The notes under the pieces were generated by a model. It searched no databases. It worked only from the letters and a program-made list of their open reading frames with translations, and was not told the origin of the DNA. Of a DNA stretch of 64,000 nucleotides, positions 1 to 10,800 are shown one piece after another. The DNA comes from Amorphophallus konjac. Taxonomy: Eukaryota > Streptophyta > Magnoliopsida > Alismatales > Araceae. The position numbers and the translations under genes were made by a program. The DNA is taken from NCBI GenBank assembly GCA_022559845.1, contig CM040121.1, forward strand, positions 568,404,140 to 568,468,139. The letters run 5' to 3'. Every line of letters starts with the position of its first letter. Position 1 is the stretch's first letter.

Positions 1-978
1 TATGCAGGCAATGAGGGTGACGCCGCCCTTCCTATTAAAATAAGAGAGGAGCCAGCTACATCTTTGGGAGAGACTCTGCCTGAATCGGCAGGTAATGGTT
101 TTTCTTCTGCTTCAATTATCTTCTTGGTGACTTTATCTGCCTGATGATGGGATATATATCTCTTTTCTTTAGGCCCAGCCATTACTTCTCTCGTGAGTAA
201 AGAAGTTGTTGGAGCGGTGGCTGATCAGGGACTTCCTGCCGCCGTAGTATCCCCAGGTAGCATATTACCCTCAGTCAAAGCCTCTTAACCTTCATGTTGT
301 TTTTGCAGTATAGTGGTGGCTGATAATCGCTTTTCCTTTGACATGTCCCGAGACCAGCGCCCCGTCTGACTTTCCAGGGCACGAGATTATTTGGCCAGAT
401 TCTCCGCAACTTCCCCCTTTCATGGCAGTAGAATTGATATTACCAAGTCTTATAGGCGGTGCACAAGCTTTACTTCAACAGGAGTCTCTTCCCACCATCG
501 AGACTGTACGGGATGCCCTTCAGAGGAGTACCCGAGCTTATCATACCATGGGCTTACCTAAGGAACCTTGGATGGCAGCCGTGGAAAAGACTTGGGGGAT
601 TTTCAAGTTTTATATGAAGCTTCTGAATGGAAGGCTTGCTGCATGCGGATTGAACACTTGAAGTGTGACATTGCCACCTTATCAAAGGAGACTGAAGCAC
701 TGCAAGCAAAGGTCAAGGCCATTCAGGATGAAAAGAGCATGGTGGAAGCACAAGCGGCGGCAGAGAGGGAGCAGGCCTTGCGCTGCTGACAAGCTGCCGA
801 AGAGTTACTGGCCAGAGCGCAGGCGTGCTTGGTCAGTGCAAACTCCCATACGGAGAGGGCTCAACAACTACAGGGTGAGGTGGCAACCCTTTCTTCTCAA
901 AATTCAATGCTTCAATGTGAGATCACTGATAAGCAGAAGGAGATCGCAGATTTGATGAAGAAGAAGCCTCGCCATTAG
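1..978 (+). pseudogene. Antisense ORF of T1 (coiled-coil C-terminal part, spliced)
   Basis: This frame runs against T1. Exon 1-91 ends GGCAG/GTAATG, exon 173-256 follows a TTTCTTTAG acceptor, and a third exon starts after TTTTTGCAG at 309; the phases of the first two agree. The last part (about 625-978) encodes a heptad-rich helix including AALSKETEAL-like and LMKKKPRH segments, broken by a TGA at 787-789 and by a frameshift near 620. A TAG also falls just after the third acceptor. Antisense ORFs between pol and the 3' LTR are a known property of Tat elements. Their proteins have an N-terminal plant-transposase-like domain, which here would lie left of the window, and a coiled-coil tail. Confidence 0.6.
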
Positions 979-1189
979 TGAGGTTGGATCCGCCTTTGTG
1001 ACTTTCTTACACTTTCTTTTACATTCTTATTGCACATTTATTGTCCTTGCGGTTAACCCGAGGGCTTGTCTCAGGTCACACTTTTATAGATGAATGACAT
1101 TTATTGTGAACAAGAAGAAGACTTGTGTTACTTTTGTGCATGAATGTATCTGCTTTTCAAGCCATTCTTCTGTTTGCCTTCTGCTTTCT

Positions 1190-1435
1190 TTCTCTCTCTT
1201 TTTTTTCACTTTACTAGCGCTGGCGCCCTTTCGGGTTTTCACCAACACTAGCCCCCTTTAGCTTTTTCTACCACGCCCTTTCGGGTTTTCACACTGAGGG
1301 GTTACCCATTTTTGTCTTAGACGCCCTTTCGGGTTTTCACCTCAGCCGGATTATGACCTTTTTGCCCTTGAGCGACCAGTAACCTAGCCACCCAAGTCCG
1401 TCGGGGCACCTCTATTTTAAACCCCACTTTTTTTT
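1190..1435. repeat. First copy of a ~240-bp duplicated block in the T1 3' region
   Basis: The block contains three spaced copies of CGCCCTTTCGGGTTTTCAC and ends with GGCACCTCTATTTTAA. It recurs at 2058-2306 with scattered substitutions. A run of 15 G at 1439-1453 follows it. Confidence 0.8.
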
Positions 1436-1679
1436 TGAGGGGGGGGGGGGGGGCTTGGATGAGGAGAATGAACCCCCATGTGAACTTGGAACAAGAATTA
1501 GAAACTTGTGGTGAGTGACCTTGGTCCTGCCCTTCGGCTGACCTCTGATAGGTTGGAGTCTGGAGATTTGGGATCGGCCAGGCAAGTAATCTTGGAGCCA
1601 GAATTGTAACGTGAATTCTAGGATTTTGGGGCCGGATGACCAATAATTTGAGGATTGAGAGTTTGGGGAGCCATGTTTT

Positions 1680-1995
1680 GGGATTTAGATTTAGGTGGGG
1701 CTGACCAAGAGATGGTTTAGAGAGCCGAGACGTAGGGATTTAGATTTGGGGATGGCCACAAAGTGGTTTAGTGCCGAAACTTAGGGATTTAAATTTGGGG
1801 CTGGCCGGATAGTGGTTTAGTACCGGAACTTAGGGATTTAGATTTGGGGCTAGCCACAAAGTGGTTTAGTGCCGGAACTTAGGGATTTAGATTTGGGGCT
1901 GGCCACAAAGTGGTTTAGTGCCGAAACTAAGGGATTTGGATTTGGGGCTGGCCACAAAATGGTTTAATGTCGGAACTTAGGGATTGGATTTGGGG
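1680..1995. repeat. 49-bp tandem repeat, about 6 units
   Basis: The phrase GGGATTTAGATTTGGGG recurs at 1735, 1784, 1833, 1882, 1931 and 1980, exactly 49 bp apart, with a few substitutions per unit. It lies between the two copies of the 240-bp block. Confidence 0.9.
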
Positions 1996-2057
1996 CGGTG
2001 GGACAGGAGCAAGGAATGTTAAAGATGGCAATACCTAGCTCTCCCCCACCCTTTTTT

Positions 2058-2306
2058 TTTCTCTTTTTTTTTCACTTTACTAGTGCTAGCGCCCTTTCGG
2101 GTTTCCACCAACACTAGCCCCCTTTAGCTTTTTCCAACGTGCCCTTTCAGGTTTTCACGCTGAGGGGTTGCCCAATTTTGCCTGAGACGCCCTTTTGGGT
2201 TGTCACCTCAGCCGGGTTTCTTTGGCCTTTTTACCCTTAACCATTCCCGTGATGGGAACGGCTAAGTCCGCCGGGGCACCTCTATTTTAAGCCCCATTTT
2301 TTTTTA
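2058..2306. repeat. Second copy of the ~240-bp duplicated block
   Basis: It aligns along its length with 1190-1435. It directly follows the end of the T1 pol frame, so the 3' region of T1 has the order block, 49-bp array, block. Confidence 0.8.
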
Positions 2307-4241
2307 ACTTGTATCAACGGAGGAAAGACACGGCAATGATTGCTGCAGGAATTCGTGCTCAGGAGCATGGTATGACTTTAAATGTTTACCATTTAATGGA
2401 GGGAACAGATTTTCTCCCTTGTGGTCAACGACCCTGTAGGCGCCTCCCTCAAAGACCTTAGAGACGACATAGGGCCCGCGCCAATTGGGTTGGAGTTTGC
2501 CACTGGATTTACCGGCCATGACCTCTCTTTCTTTTATCATGACAAGGTCGCCTTCTTTAAACGCCATTTGCTTGACAAGCTTGTCATAGGCTCGGGTCAT
2601 TCGGGCTTGGTATGCTTGGAGGTGCTTGCAGGCTCCCAGCCTTTTCCCTTCTAAGTTGGACAGTTCTTCTAACCTTTCTATTTCATCTTGTTCCTGGGTC
2701 TGGAGGCCATTATGCAGGGTGACCCGGTAGGATGATATCTCAGTTTCGATCGGTATGACAACTTCGGCCCCATATACTAGAGAGAAGGGGGAACACCCGA
2801 TGGGGGTCTTGTAGACCGTCCGGTATGCCCAAAGAGCTTCATGTATTTTCTCACCCCAGTCTCTTTTGCGGCTGCCGACAATTTTGGCCAAAAGCTTGCA
2901 AAGGGTCTTGTTGAAAGCCTCAGCTAACCCATTAGCTTGGGGGTTGTAAATAGTGGAAGTCTTCCAGTCTATGTGGAACTTGGCAGCCAATGCATATATG
3001 GTTCTGTTCTTGAATGGTGTGCCATTGTCTGACATGATCTGGCTAGGAGTGCCGAACCTGTATATGATATGATGTTTGACAAATTGGGCAACTGCCTCTC
3101 CTGTTACCTCCCGCAATGGGATAGCCTCGGCCCATCTGGAGAAGTAGTCTGTTGCAGCTAGTATGAATTTGAGGCCCTTAGAGGATGGTGGGAAAGGTCC
3201 CACAATATCCATTCCCCACTCCGCAAAGGGCCACGTAGGAGCAGTGGGATGCAAGGAGCTTGGGAGTCTTCTTGGAACTGGGCCAAAGGCTTGGCATTGG
3301 TGGCATGTGCGGGGATACCGATTGCAATCTGCGTACATGGTAGGCCAGTAAAAACCCTTGAGTTTGATGTTGTTTTTCATCTTGTCTCCCGCTTGATGGG
3401 CACCGCAGAGTCCTGAGTGGATCTCATGCATGATCCTCTTGGCTTCTTTTGGTGAGAGGCAACGTAAGAGAACAGACTTATCTTTCTCATGAACGAGCCT
3501 ATACAATTGATCTCCTACCAATTGGTAGGATGTAGCCCTTCGCAGCAACTGTACCCTTTGAGGCCGATCTGAAGGGAGGCGGCCATTCTTGATATCAATA
3601 ATTGGTTGACGCCAATCTTGTTGCTCTCCCTCGGTGGGATCGCCTTCTTCAATTGCATTGACCTCGGGGAATGGAGGGTTGACTTCTTCGTCTAAGACAG
3701 TTGGCATGAGCTTTCGGTGTCTGACGGTTATATCTAGTTCCCCTTTAGGCGGGAGCTTTATGGCGGAGGCTAACTTTGCCAAGGCATCTGCCTGAGAGTT
3801 TTTGCTCCTTGGAACATGACCTATCTCAAATAGGTAGAATTTCTCCTTAAGCCTTATCACCGTGTCATGGTAAGGAATTAATTTCTGCTTGCGGACATCA
3901 TAGTCGCCCGTCACTTGTCGCACGACGAGCTGCGAATCCCCATAAACCTTAATGCATTTAATATCCATTTCAAGAGCTAGTTGAAGTCCGACAATTAATG
4001 CTTCATATTCTGCTTCATTATTTGTCAAGGGTTTCATGAGAGCACAGGAGTTGTGTAAAATTCCCCCATGAGGGGCTATAAAGACAATACCCGCCCCTGA
4101 GGTAAGGGTTGTAGTACCGTCCGACTTCTTAACTATTTGGGAGGCACCATCAAAGTAAAGCTCCCAACAGCGGATATCAATCGCGAGGACATCTTCTTCT
4201 TGTTGTAATGGCATATCTTCAATGTGGCCTTCTGTTCCCAA
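2304..4241 (-). pseudogene. T1 archaeal-type RNase H plus integrase (645 codons, open)
   Basis: This is the 3' part of T1 pol. Residues about 25-170 form a second RNase H with the acidic set at ELYFDGAS, NNEAEYEAL, VYGDSQL and SQADALAKLA. About 275-330 is the integrase zinc finger: two His in HEIHSGLCGAH and two Cys in CHQCQAFG. About 340-500 is the catalytic core with the three acidic positions in WGMDIVGPF, IMSDNGTPF and GLAEAFNKTL. A C-terminal domain with NWRGPYVV follows. The frame is uninterrupted, but a stop separates it from the RT-linked RNase H at 4242, so pol as a whole is broken. Confidence 0.9.
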
Positions 4242-4736
4242 TTAGGACAGGAGTGTTTCTTCATCAGGAAGTTCAATATTGAGAGGTGAGTCCGCTGGGA
4301 CTAGATGTGCTGCGAGAAATTCCGCCATTCCTTGTCCTTTAATTGCTTTTTGTGGGACAAAGGTTATGTCAAACTCCATGAGGAGTAACACCCATTTTCC
4401 CAGTCTCCCTGACAGTACGGGCTGTTTAAGGAGAAATTTGAGGGGATCACATTTTGAAATTAACTCGACCTGGTGGGATAGGAGGTAATGCCTCAACTTC
4501 TTCACGGCAAATACCAACGCCAAACATACTTTCTCCATTGGAGAATAACGGTGCTCAGGGCCAACCAACTTCCTGCTAAGGTAGTATAACGGCTGCTCCT
4601 TGCCTTCTTCATTTATTTGTGCCAGTAGGGCTCCCAAAGAAGTGTCCATGGCAGCAATATATAATATGAGTGGCTTTCCCTTGACTGGCGCTCCCAACAC
4701 CGGGGGAGTAAGAAGGCATTCTTTGATTTGCTCCAA
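4242..4736 (-). pseudogene. T1 RT-linked RNase H domain
   Basis: The frame encodes IKECLLTPPVLGAPVKGKPL, then LYIAAMDTSLGALLAQ, PLYYLSRKLVGPE and VFAVKKLRHYLL, the usual connection and RNase H of Ty3/gypsy RT. It closes at a stop just before the next pol frame. A TGA upstream (where VRDQECQHAL-type sequence would be expected) and a frame change near 4790 detach it from RT. Confidence 0.85.
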
Positions 4737-5741
4737 TGCATGCTGACACTCCTGGTCTCACACGAATGGTGCGCCCTTTTTCATCAATTTCTAGATTGGA
4801 TATGAAACGCCTGATGTGGGCTAGCCTTCCCTGGAGGGACCTTAATTCAGTTATGTTTTTAGGAGGCGGCAACTCCTGAATGGCCTTGATTTTATCAGGG
4901 TCTATTTCTATCCCCCGATATCTGACAATAAAGCCGAGAAACTTGCCACTTGAAACGCCAAAAGCACACTTCATCGGGTTCATCTTGAGTTGATATTGGC
5001 GGAGTCTTTCAAAGACCCGACGCAGGTCAGCCAAATGATCTTCCCGCCTTAGACTTTTAACGACGAGGTCATCAACATAGCATTCGACCAAGTCGTGCAG
5101 CATTTTATCAAAAATTTTAGTCATTGCCCTTTGATAGGTGGCACCAGCATTCTTCAAGCCGAAGGGCATCCTCTTATAATTGAAGACCCCTTTGGGGGAC
5201 CGGAAGGCCGTGTGCACTTTGTCTTTGATGGCCATGTGGATCTGATTATATCCCGATGATCCATCCATGAAGGATAGAGCTTCATATCGAGTGGTCATAT
5301 CGACCATAGTTTCAGTAATAGGGACCGGAAAATCATCCTTTGGGCAGGCTTTATTTAAGTCCCTGTAGTCGATACAAATTCGGACTTGGCCATTTTTCTT
5401 TCTAACAGGGACTATATTGGCGAGCCAAATTGGATAAATGCAAGGCTCTATGAAGACCACATTCAAAAGTTTGTCTACTTCAGCATTTACTTTGAGCTCA
5501 AGCTCATGTCGCATACGCCTTTGGGCTTGTTTGACAGGCTTAGAGGTGGGAAGTATTGCCAATTCGTGCTCTGCCACAGACGGGTCTAGCCCAGGCATTT
5601 CTTTGTAAGTCCAAGCAAAGCAATCTTTGAACTCTAATAGGAGTTGTTTGTATGCCTGCCTTTCTTCCTCGTTGAGGAGGGCACTAATGAAAATTGGCTG
5701 AGGCTCACCGGCTTGTCCGAGGTTGAGCTCAACTAATTCAT
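4737..5741 (-). pseudogene. T1 reverse transcriptase
   Basis: The RT reads [49 protein letters not shown] and the catalytic YVDDLVVKS, then FLGFIVRYRGIEIDPDKI. The segment before the first Met of the long frame (to 5741) is also coding and reads EERQAYKQLLLEFKDCFAW. After RRFISNL near 4790 about ten codons are missing and the frame shifts, so RT is cut off from its RNase H. Another +1 shift near 5765 separates it from gag. Confidence 0.9.
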
Positions 5742-7232
5742 CTACAGTTGGTTGTCCACCGTCTTCAAGTTCCCGCGAGCAGGCTGCAGGTCAAGGAAAT
5801 CTTCACCGTCATCAACCTGGGCTACGTGCAAATCACAGTAGTCTAAGTTATTGATTACGGCCGAGCATAGCCGCTCATCTTGGCCTTCTGAGGTTGCCTC
5901 TTGTAGTTGGTGATTTGGATCATCCTCGGGCTCTTTGCTGGAGTCGGAATTGGCAGAGGGGGATACGAGCCCTAGAGTGTTAACTGAATAGTGGACTTTG
6001 GACTTCCCCTTTCGGCTATAGGTAGGACCAGTCAGGTCTCCCCTGAAGACAGGGAAGTGCTCTGAGGTTAATTCCTTCAGCATAAACTTGGGTAGGGCAG
6101 AAGCAGCTACGGCAAAAATTTGCTTGGCCGACGGCTTAGGCCACTCCCAATCATGAGGTTGCGGGGGAGATACCCGATGATTTTTAATTTGGATGACCCC
6201 CACCTGTATCCGGCTCTCAACCTTATCTTTGAGGACGTAGCAGTCTTCGGTGGCATGCCCTGACATTTGATGATACTGACAGAAGCTGAACTCTTTAACT
6301 GTACCGCCTTTGGGAGATCTTCGGGGCTGTGGAAGCGTTATAAGGTCCCGTGCCATGCAAAATTTAAACAATGGTACGGTATGTGGCTTAATGAAAGAAT
6401 ATGGTGTTTCCATTCGCTGTGCCAGAGTTATCACAGGAGACTTGTTCTGAGCACCTTTATGATATTGGCTTGCACCAGTCTTCCTCTGAAGATAGGCATC
6501 CACGGAAAAGAGTGGCGTGTTGGTTACCCCCTTAGCAGGGGGGTAACGGGCCTTCACAGATTTGCCTTGGCCAGTTGATGCTTCAGTGAAAACCATTGGA
6601 GGGTTGACATTGACTTGAGCCCGGTAACCAGTTTCACAATTAGGTGAAGAGACGAGATGCCTAAACAGGGCATCTCGCTCTCGGAACAGTTCTTGTACAA
6701 GTGATTTCAATGCTTGATTTTCTTGCTCCAATCCCACTAATCTGGTGGTTAACACTTCCTGTCGGTTGTCTGAGGGAGGACCTGTAATGATTTGCTCGGA
6801 ATTTTCCAAGTCGAGCCCAGCCAATTGGCACAAGGCCGCCTGTTGAACATCTCCCAGCCCAGGGGGAATGGGCAGCGGTATGATACGCTCTTCCTGGTGA
6901 CTAGGACCGGCGGGCCAAGGAGCCCTTTTGTCAATATCGAATTGACGAAGGAGGTCACCTTGATGTTCAGCCATGCAGGCATCATCCTTCCGGCCGAGGC
7001 TAGCATCACTAGGAGAAGACACCAGCCCTATAGTATTGACAGCATAATGTACCTTGCACTCAGCCTCAGGGTCATAGCCCAATCCTCTCCTATCTTTCTT
7101 GGAGAAAGGGGGTTGCCCTCTGACTTGCGAAGGATGCCACAACTGTTGGAAATAGTCGCCTATATTAGTGGGACAGCATAATGTACCTTTCTCCTGCTCT
7201 CTCTGCTTTTCCTTTTTCCCCAGCTTCTTCAT
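5742..7232 (-). pseudogene. T1 gag-like ORF without a visible protease
   Basis: A 496-codon ORF starts at an ATG 46 bp inside a pyrimidine-rich TTTCTCTCTAG. A zinc-binding CQYHQMSGHATEDC motif lies near residue 330, of the CCHC-variant type used by Tat gag. A helix-rich stretch is near 160-200. The phrase KVHYAVNTIGLVS near residue 60 returns as KVHYSVNTLGLVS near 415, an internal duplication. Neither a clear capsid core nor an aspartic-protease D-S/T/N-G motif was found between the zinc motif and RT, so an internal deletion is likely. Confidence 0.7.
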
Positions 7233-7653
7233 CTCAACCTTGACTTAATCACAACAGCCTAGAGAGAAAGAGATACCAAGAGATGGCAATACTATTTAGA
7301 CACATGTGCACAACACATAAACCCCACCTACAAACTCACAAATACATTCATATGCAGCTCACAACTACATCATATGACCATGCTCATCCCTATACATATA
7401 GCATGCATGCAAAATCGTCCTCTCCCTGGCATGGGTATGCAACTACGCATGCACATGCAAATGTGTGCATGCACAAACAAATGCACCACACCACAATTCA
7501 AAAGACAAAATGCTGGACAACCATGTGTGAAATGAATAGAAGCAAGCACTATCATATATGCCTGCAACAAGAAGAAAAATGTATACCGCAATATGTAGAT
7601 CTACTTTCAATACAATACCATAGATGTACAAAGCGACAAAATCTCAAACTTGC
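7233..7653. other. Intron DNA between T1 and DNA2 exon f
   Basis: No gene or repeat is recognised here. The stretch is rich in alternating CATGCA words. Confidence 0.5.
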
Positions 7654-7809
7654 CTGCCCGGCAGTTCCTTTTCCCGTTTTGAATTCCAAAGGGATGATTT
7701 TCTCATTTGGGCTATCATCAACAGATCCCATCTTTATCCGAAGAGATGCATCAATCATGCCTTTCAATCCGTATCTTGGAGCCCGTGCCATCTCTTCTAT
7801 ATCCATCAC
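7654..7809 (-). CDS. DNA2: DNA2 exon f with nuclease active-site residues; GC donor
   Basis: 156 bp, 52 codons, phase 0. The acceptor is TATTCAG. The donor reads CAG/GCAAGT, so the following intron would be of the GC-AG class. It encodes [20 protein letters not shown] and continues to [13 protein letters not shown]. In the family, the Asp of GMIDAS and the Glu and Lys of EFKTGK form the metal-binding PD-(D/E)XK site; all are present. The next exon is not found between here and the left edge, which is occupied by element T1. Confidence 0.88.
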
Positions 7810-10800
7810 CTGAATACTCCAACAAAATATCTAATAAAAATAGAGTTCCACATGGCATGAAAGGACATACATCAAAGAAAAAAAACTACAGATATTAGGT
7901 AACAATGTAGAAGCAGGTCATGTAATTTGGCTGGGAACTTGAGATTCCCATGCCTGTTCATATGTGTAAGGTGGAATATCATTTACTTACTTCATGTATG
8001 CAGTGTGCATGTCACAATTTATGCAGCTCCATGCATGATACACATATACAAAGAATCAACCAAGCATTTTTCTGTATCTGTCAGCCTAACCTGGTAATAT
8101 TTATACTACATCAACTGGAAAAGAATGCATTGCTGTTAGCAGATGATCTGCTTCTTAATTAGTGAGTTTGGCGCTCAAGAAAAAACTCAGAGGCAGCACA
8201 GGCCATATTCAAAGAGATAGCAACATTGTAATGTCGCTTACCCAATCACATTATAATATGAGTACCATCACAAGCTTGCATTACAACCTCAACCATCTAA
8301 GAAGTCAAGCCCACAAGCAATGGCTATAGCAGTTAAGGATAATAATTCTAAACAAGTTGTGCTGCTCCACAGTGATTCTAAGGTGGACAATGATCTATTT
8401 TTACTGAGGCTGCAGTAAAAATAGTAAAATATTGTTGAAACCTGCAAAATCATAAAAAGAAGGGAGGGAACCACCCAGACCCGGTAGCCTCCCTTGGGAG
8501 GCCACCTAGACTGGGTCCTCCTCTCCCTCTCTTCGTTAAAAAAAAAGCGGGGTGTGGTGTGCACCCTGTCCAGGGTAGCCCCTCCCCCCTCCCTTGCCTA
8601 TAAAAACCCCCTAGGGGTCCTCATTCAACAGCAAAAACTGGAGGAGCACCCACCAAGGAGCAGCCTGCATGCGCAAGGAGCTTGAAGATTGGAGTTTCCC
8701 TCTCTAAGACTTGAAGGCTTGAGGAGATTTTGTTTACATAAAGATGCTTAATCAAGGGTATGCCTATATAAACACCCCATGATAAGAAAAAAGGGCCATG
8801 TGCCTTGTTTCATTCTAATAGCCCAAGCAAGGGTGTTTGCAAATATGCCCCTATGAGGGTTGCTATGCCCCTTGTGCCATTTCTTGAAGAGAGATCTTAT
8901 TGTAATTTTTCTTCCGAGGGACCCCGCCCCCCGAAAATCCCCCGCCAGGGACGCAGGCCCTTGACTCCTGCGACCTGACTCTACAGGTCGATCTGCGATG
9001 GTGCACTAACGAACACATGGAGATGGATCACAGCCTATGAGAGCTCAAGAGGGAGAAGTAATCTTCTAAGTGTTTTTGCCTGATGCGCTTCCACCAAAGA
9101 GGGACTTGTGCCTTATGTTAAAATTACACACAAACCTTAGTTCAATCCAAATATTACAAAAATATCCCTGGTTTATCCAAAATTACATAAAAACCCTTAT
9201 TCAGTCCAGATATTACAAAATACCCCTGGTTTGTCCAAAATTACACAAATACCATGAACTTTACCATAAATTACAAGCAAACCCCTACTCAAAGAAAAAT
9301 TACAAATAAACCCTAAAAGGGTTTGAAATATCAAATAAACTCAAAAAAGAATTTGAAATTGCAAATAAACCCAAAAAAGGTTTGAAATCTCAAATAAACT
9401 CAAAAAAAAGTTTAAAATCGCAAATGAACCCAAAAGGGTTTGAAATAGCAAACATACCCAAAAAGGGTCTAATATTACAAACAGGGTTTGCCGTCCTGAC
9501 CGAACCGGTCGTCCCGATCACGGCTCGGGAAGGGACGGTATGGGTCGGTACCGTTGCGTACCGAGACAGCAAACCATCAATATATATATATAACGGAACA
9601 AAATAATTCAAATGATGCTCTATCTCAGTTGGTTAGTTGTTGTGTGACTTAAATGGGCGTCCCCGGTTCGAATCCCAGCTTTATCATTGTTTTAAACGTT
9701 TTTTTTAAATAACTTTTCAAACACTTTTCAAAAAATCGAACAAAAACACACCAGAAGCGTGTTTCGAACCCAAAACCTCATGGTTAACCGTGAGACCCTC
9801 AACCAACTGGCTTACAGAATTGATTTGTTATAAAAAAATTAAAACAATATATAAAGCGTCCCGGTTGCGTCCCACAGACAGGTCGTCCCGGTCTGTGGCA
9901 GGGACGGGACGGGACAAGCTGTTCGGGCCGCCCCGTTCCGGTTTGACAAACCTTGGTTACAAGCGTGTCCAGAAAGGATCTAAAAGGCAAAAATACCTCG
10001 CCTTGTGCAAGAATCTTCTTTATTGACACCAAGTCAACTTAAAAAGTTTCCGATAAAAAGGGTGACCATGACCATGGGTCAATCCGACAAACAAATCTTA
10101 GTTTGACTTAGATCCAACAATCCGATCAAAATAAAAACCAAAATCAACGGTCAAATTCTGCTTTGAAGTTAACCCAAGGGTCGAGTCTTGACCAAATTCA
10201 AACCCAACTGTCAAATCATGACTCAGAGCAATTCCGATGGCCTAATATCAACTGAAAACATCATCTGGCAGCCTGATCGCGACTAGATGTAACATCTAAT
10301 AGTCCAAAAAGTAAGCAGAATCGTCTAACCTCGGCTGGATATCAAATCCAATTGTCTATCCTGATGGTGCAATGAAGGCCAAATGTAAACTAAATGACCC
10401 GACCATATACTCAGGGTTTCACATACTATGTAAAATGAATCCAAGGAATGAAATATTCGATTTTCTCTTGCAGATGTGTATCTCTAATGAACGATCCTTT
10501 TGATCGAGTCCGTTAGGTAAAGCCCTCAATATCACAATGGATATTGTAGAGGTCGAAAATGTATCGTTGACAGTTAATCAAGGGTATTCGGACTTTACAC
10601 AGATGTAAATAAACACCGACTACGGTCGATAGGGATATGTAGAGTACCTGAACCCTAAATCATATGATAAACCTAAATTTGCGGAATTAATAACGCTCGC
10701 ACTACTTAAATAACTACACATGTGTGCATCTACATTTCAACCGAATTATATTTTTCACATGTTGAAACAAATATGTAGGAATAATGCAATGTACAGGTAG

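Larger units (their letters stand above)
1..7260 (-). mobile_element. Tat-lineage Ty3/gypsy retrotransposon T1, incomplete
   Basis: gag, RT, RNase H and integrase run leftward on the minus strand from 7232 to 2304. They are followed by a repeat-rich 3' region and then an ORF on the opposite strand near the left edge. The dual RNase H (one joined to RT, one of archaeal type before integrase) and the antisense ORF place it in the Tat lineage. The 3' LTR would lie left of the window. No 5' LTR is recognisable between the gag start and the DNA2 exon at 7.65 kb, so the 5' end is probably truncated. Confidence 0.85.
8433..10769 (+). mobile_element. Solo LTR of family X (X-A), interrupted by a hAT MITE
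   Basis: It begins TGTTGAAACC and ends GTTGAAACA, with AATAT on both sides (8428-8432 and 10770-10774) as target-site duplication. No internal coding region is attached, so it is a solo LTR. Its parts are a G/C-rich start, a TATA-like CCTATAAAAACCCCC near 8598, an AT-rich stretch in which short phrases of the type 'caaataaaccc' recur every 25-35 bp (9070-9480), the MITE at 9482-9955, and the shared LTR core at 10567-10672. No ORF above background occurs. Confidence 0.85.

Noticed and set aside
9613..9818. Functional tRNA genes
   Set aside because: A- and B-box words are present, but acceptor and anticodon stems do not pair, and the units lie inside a transposon.
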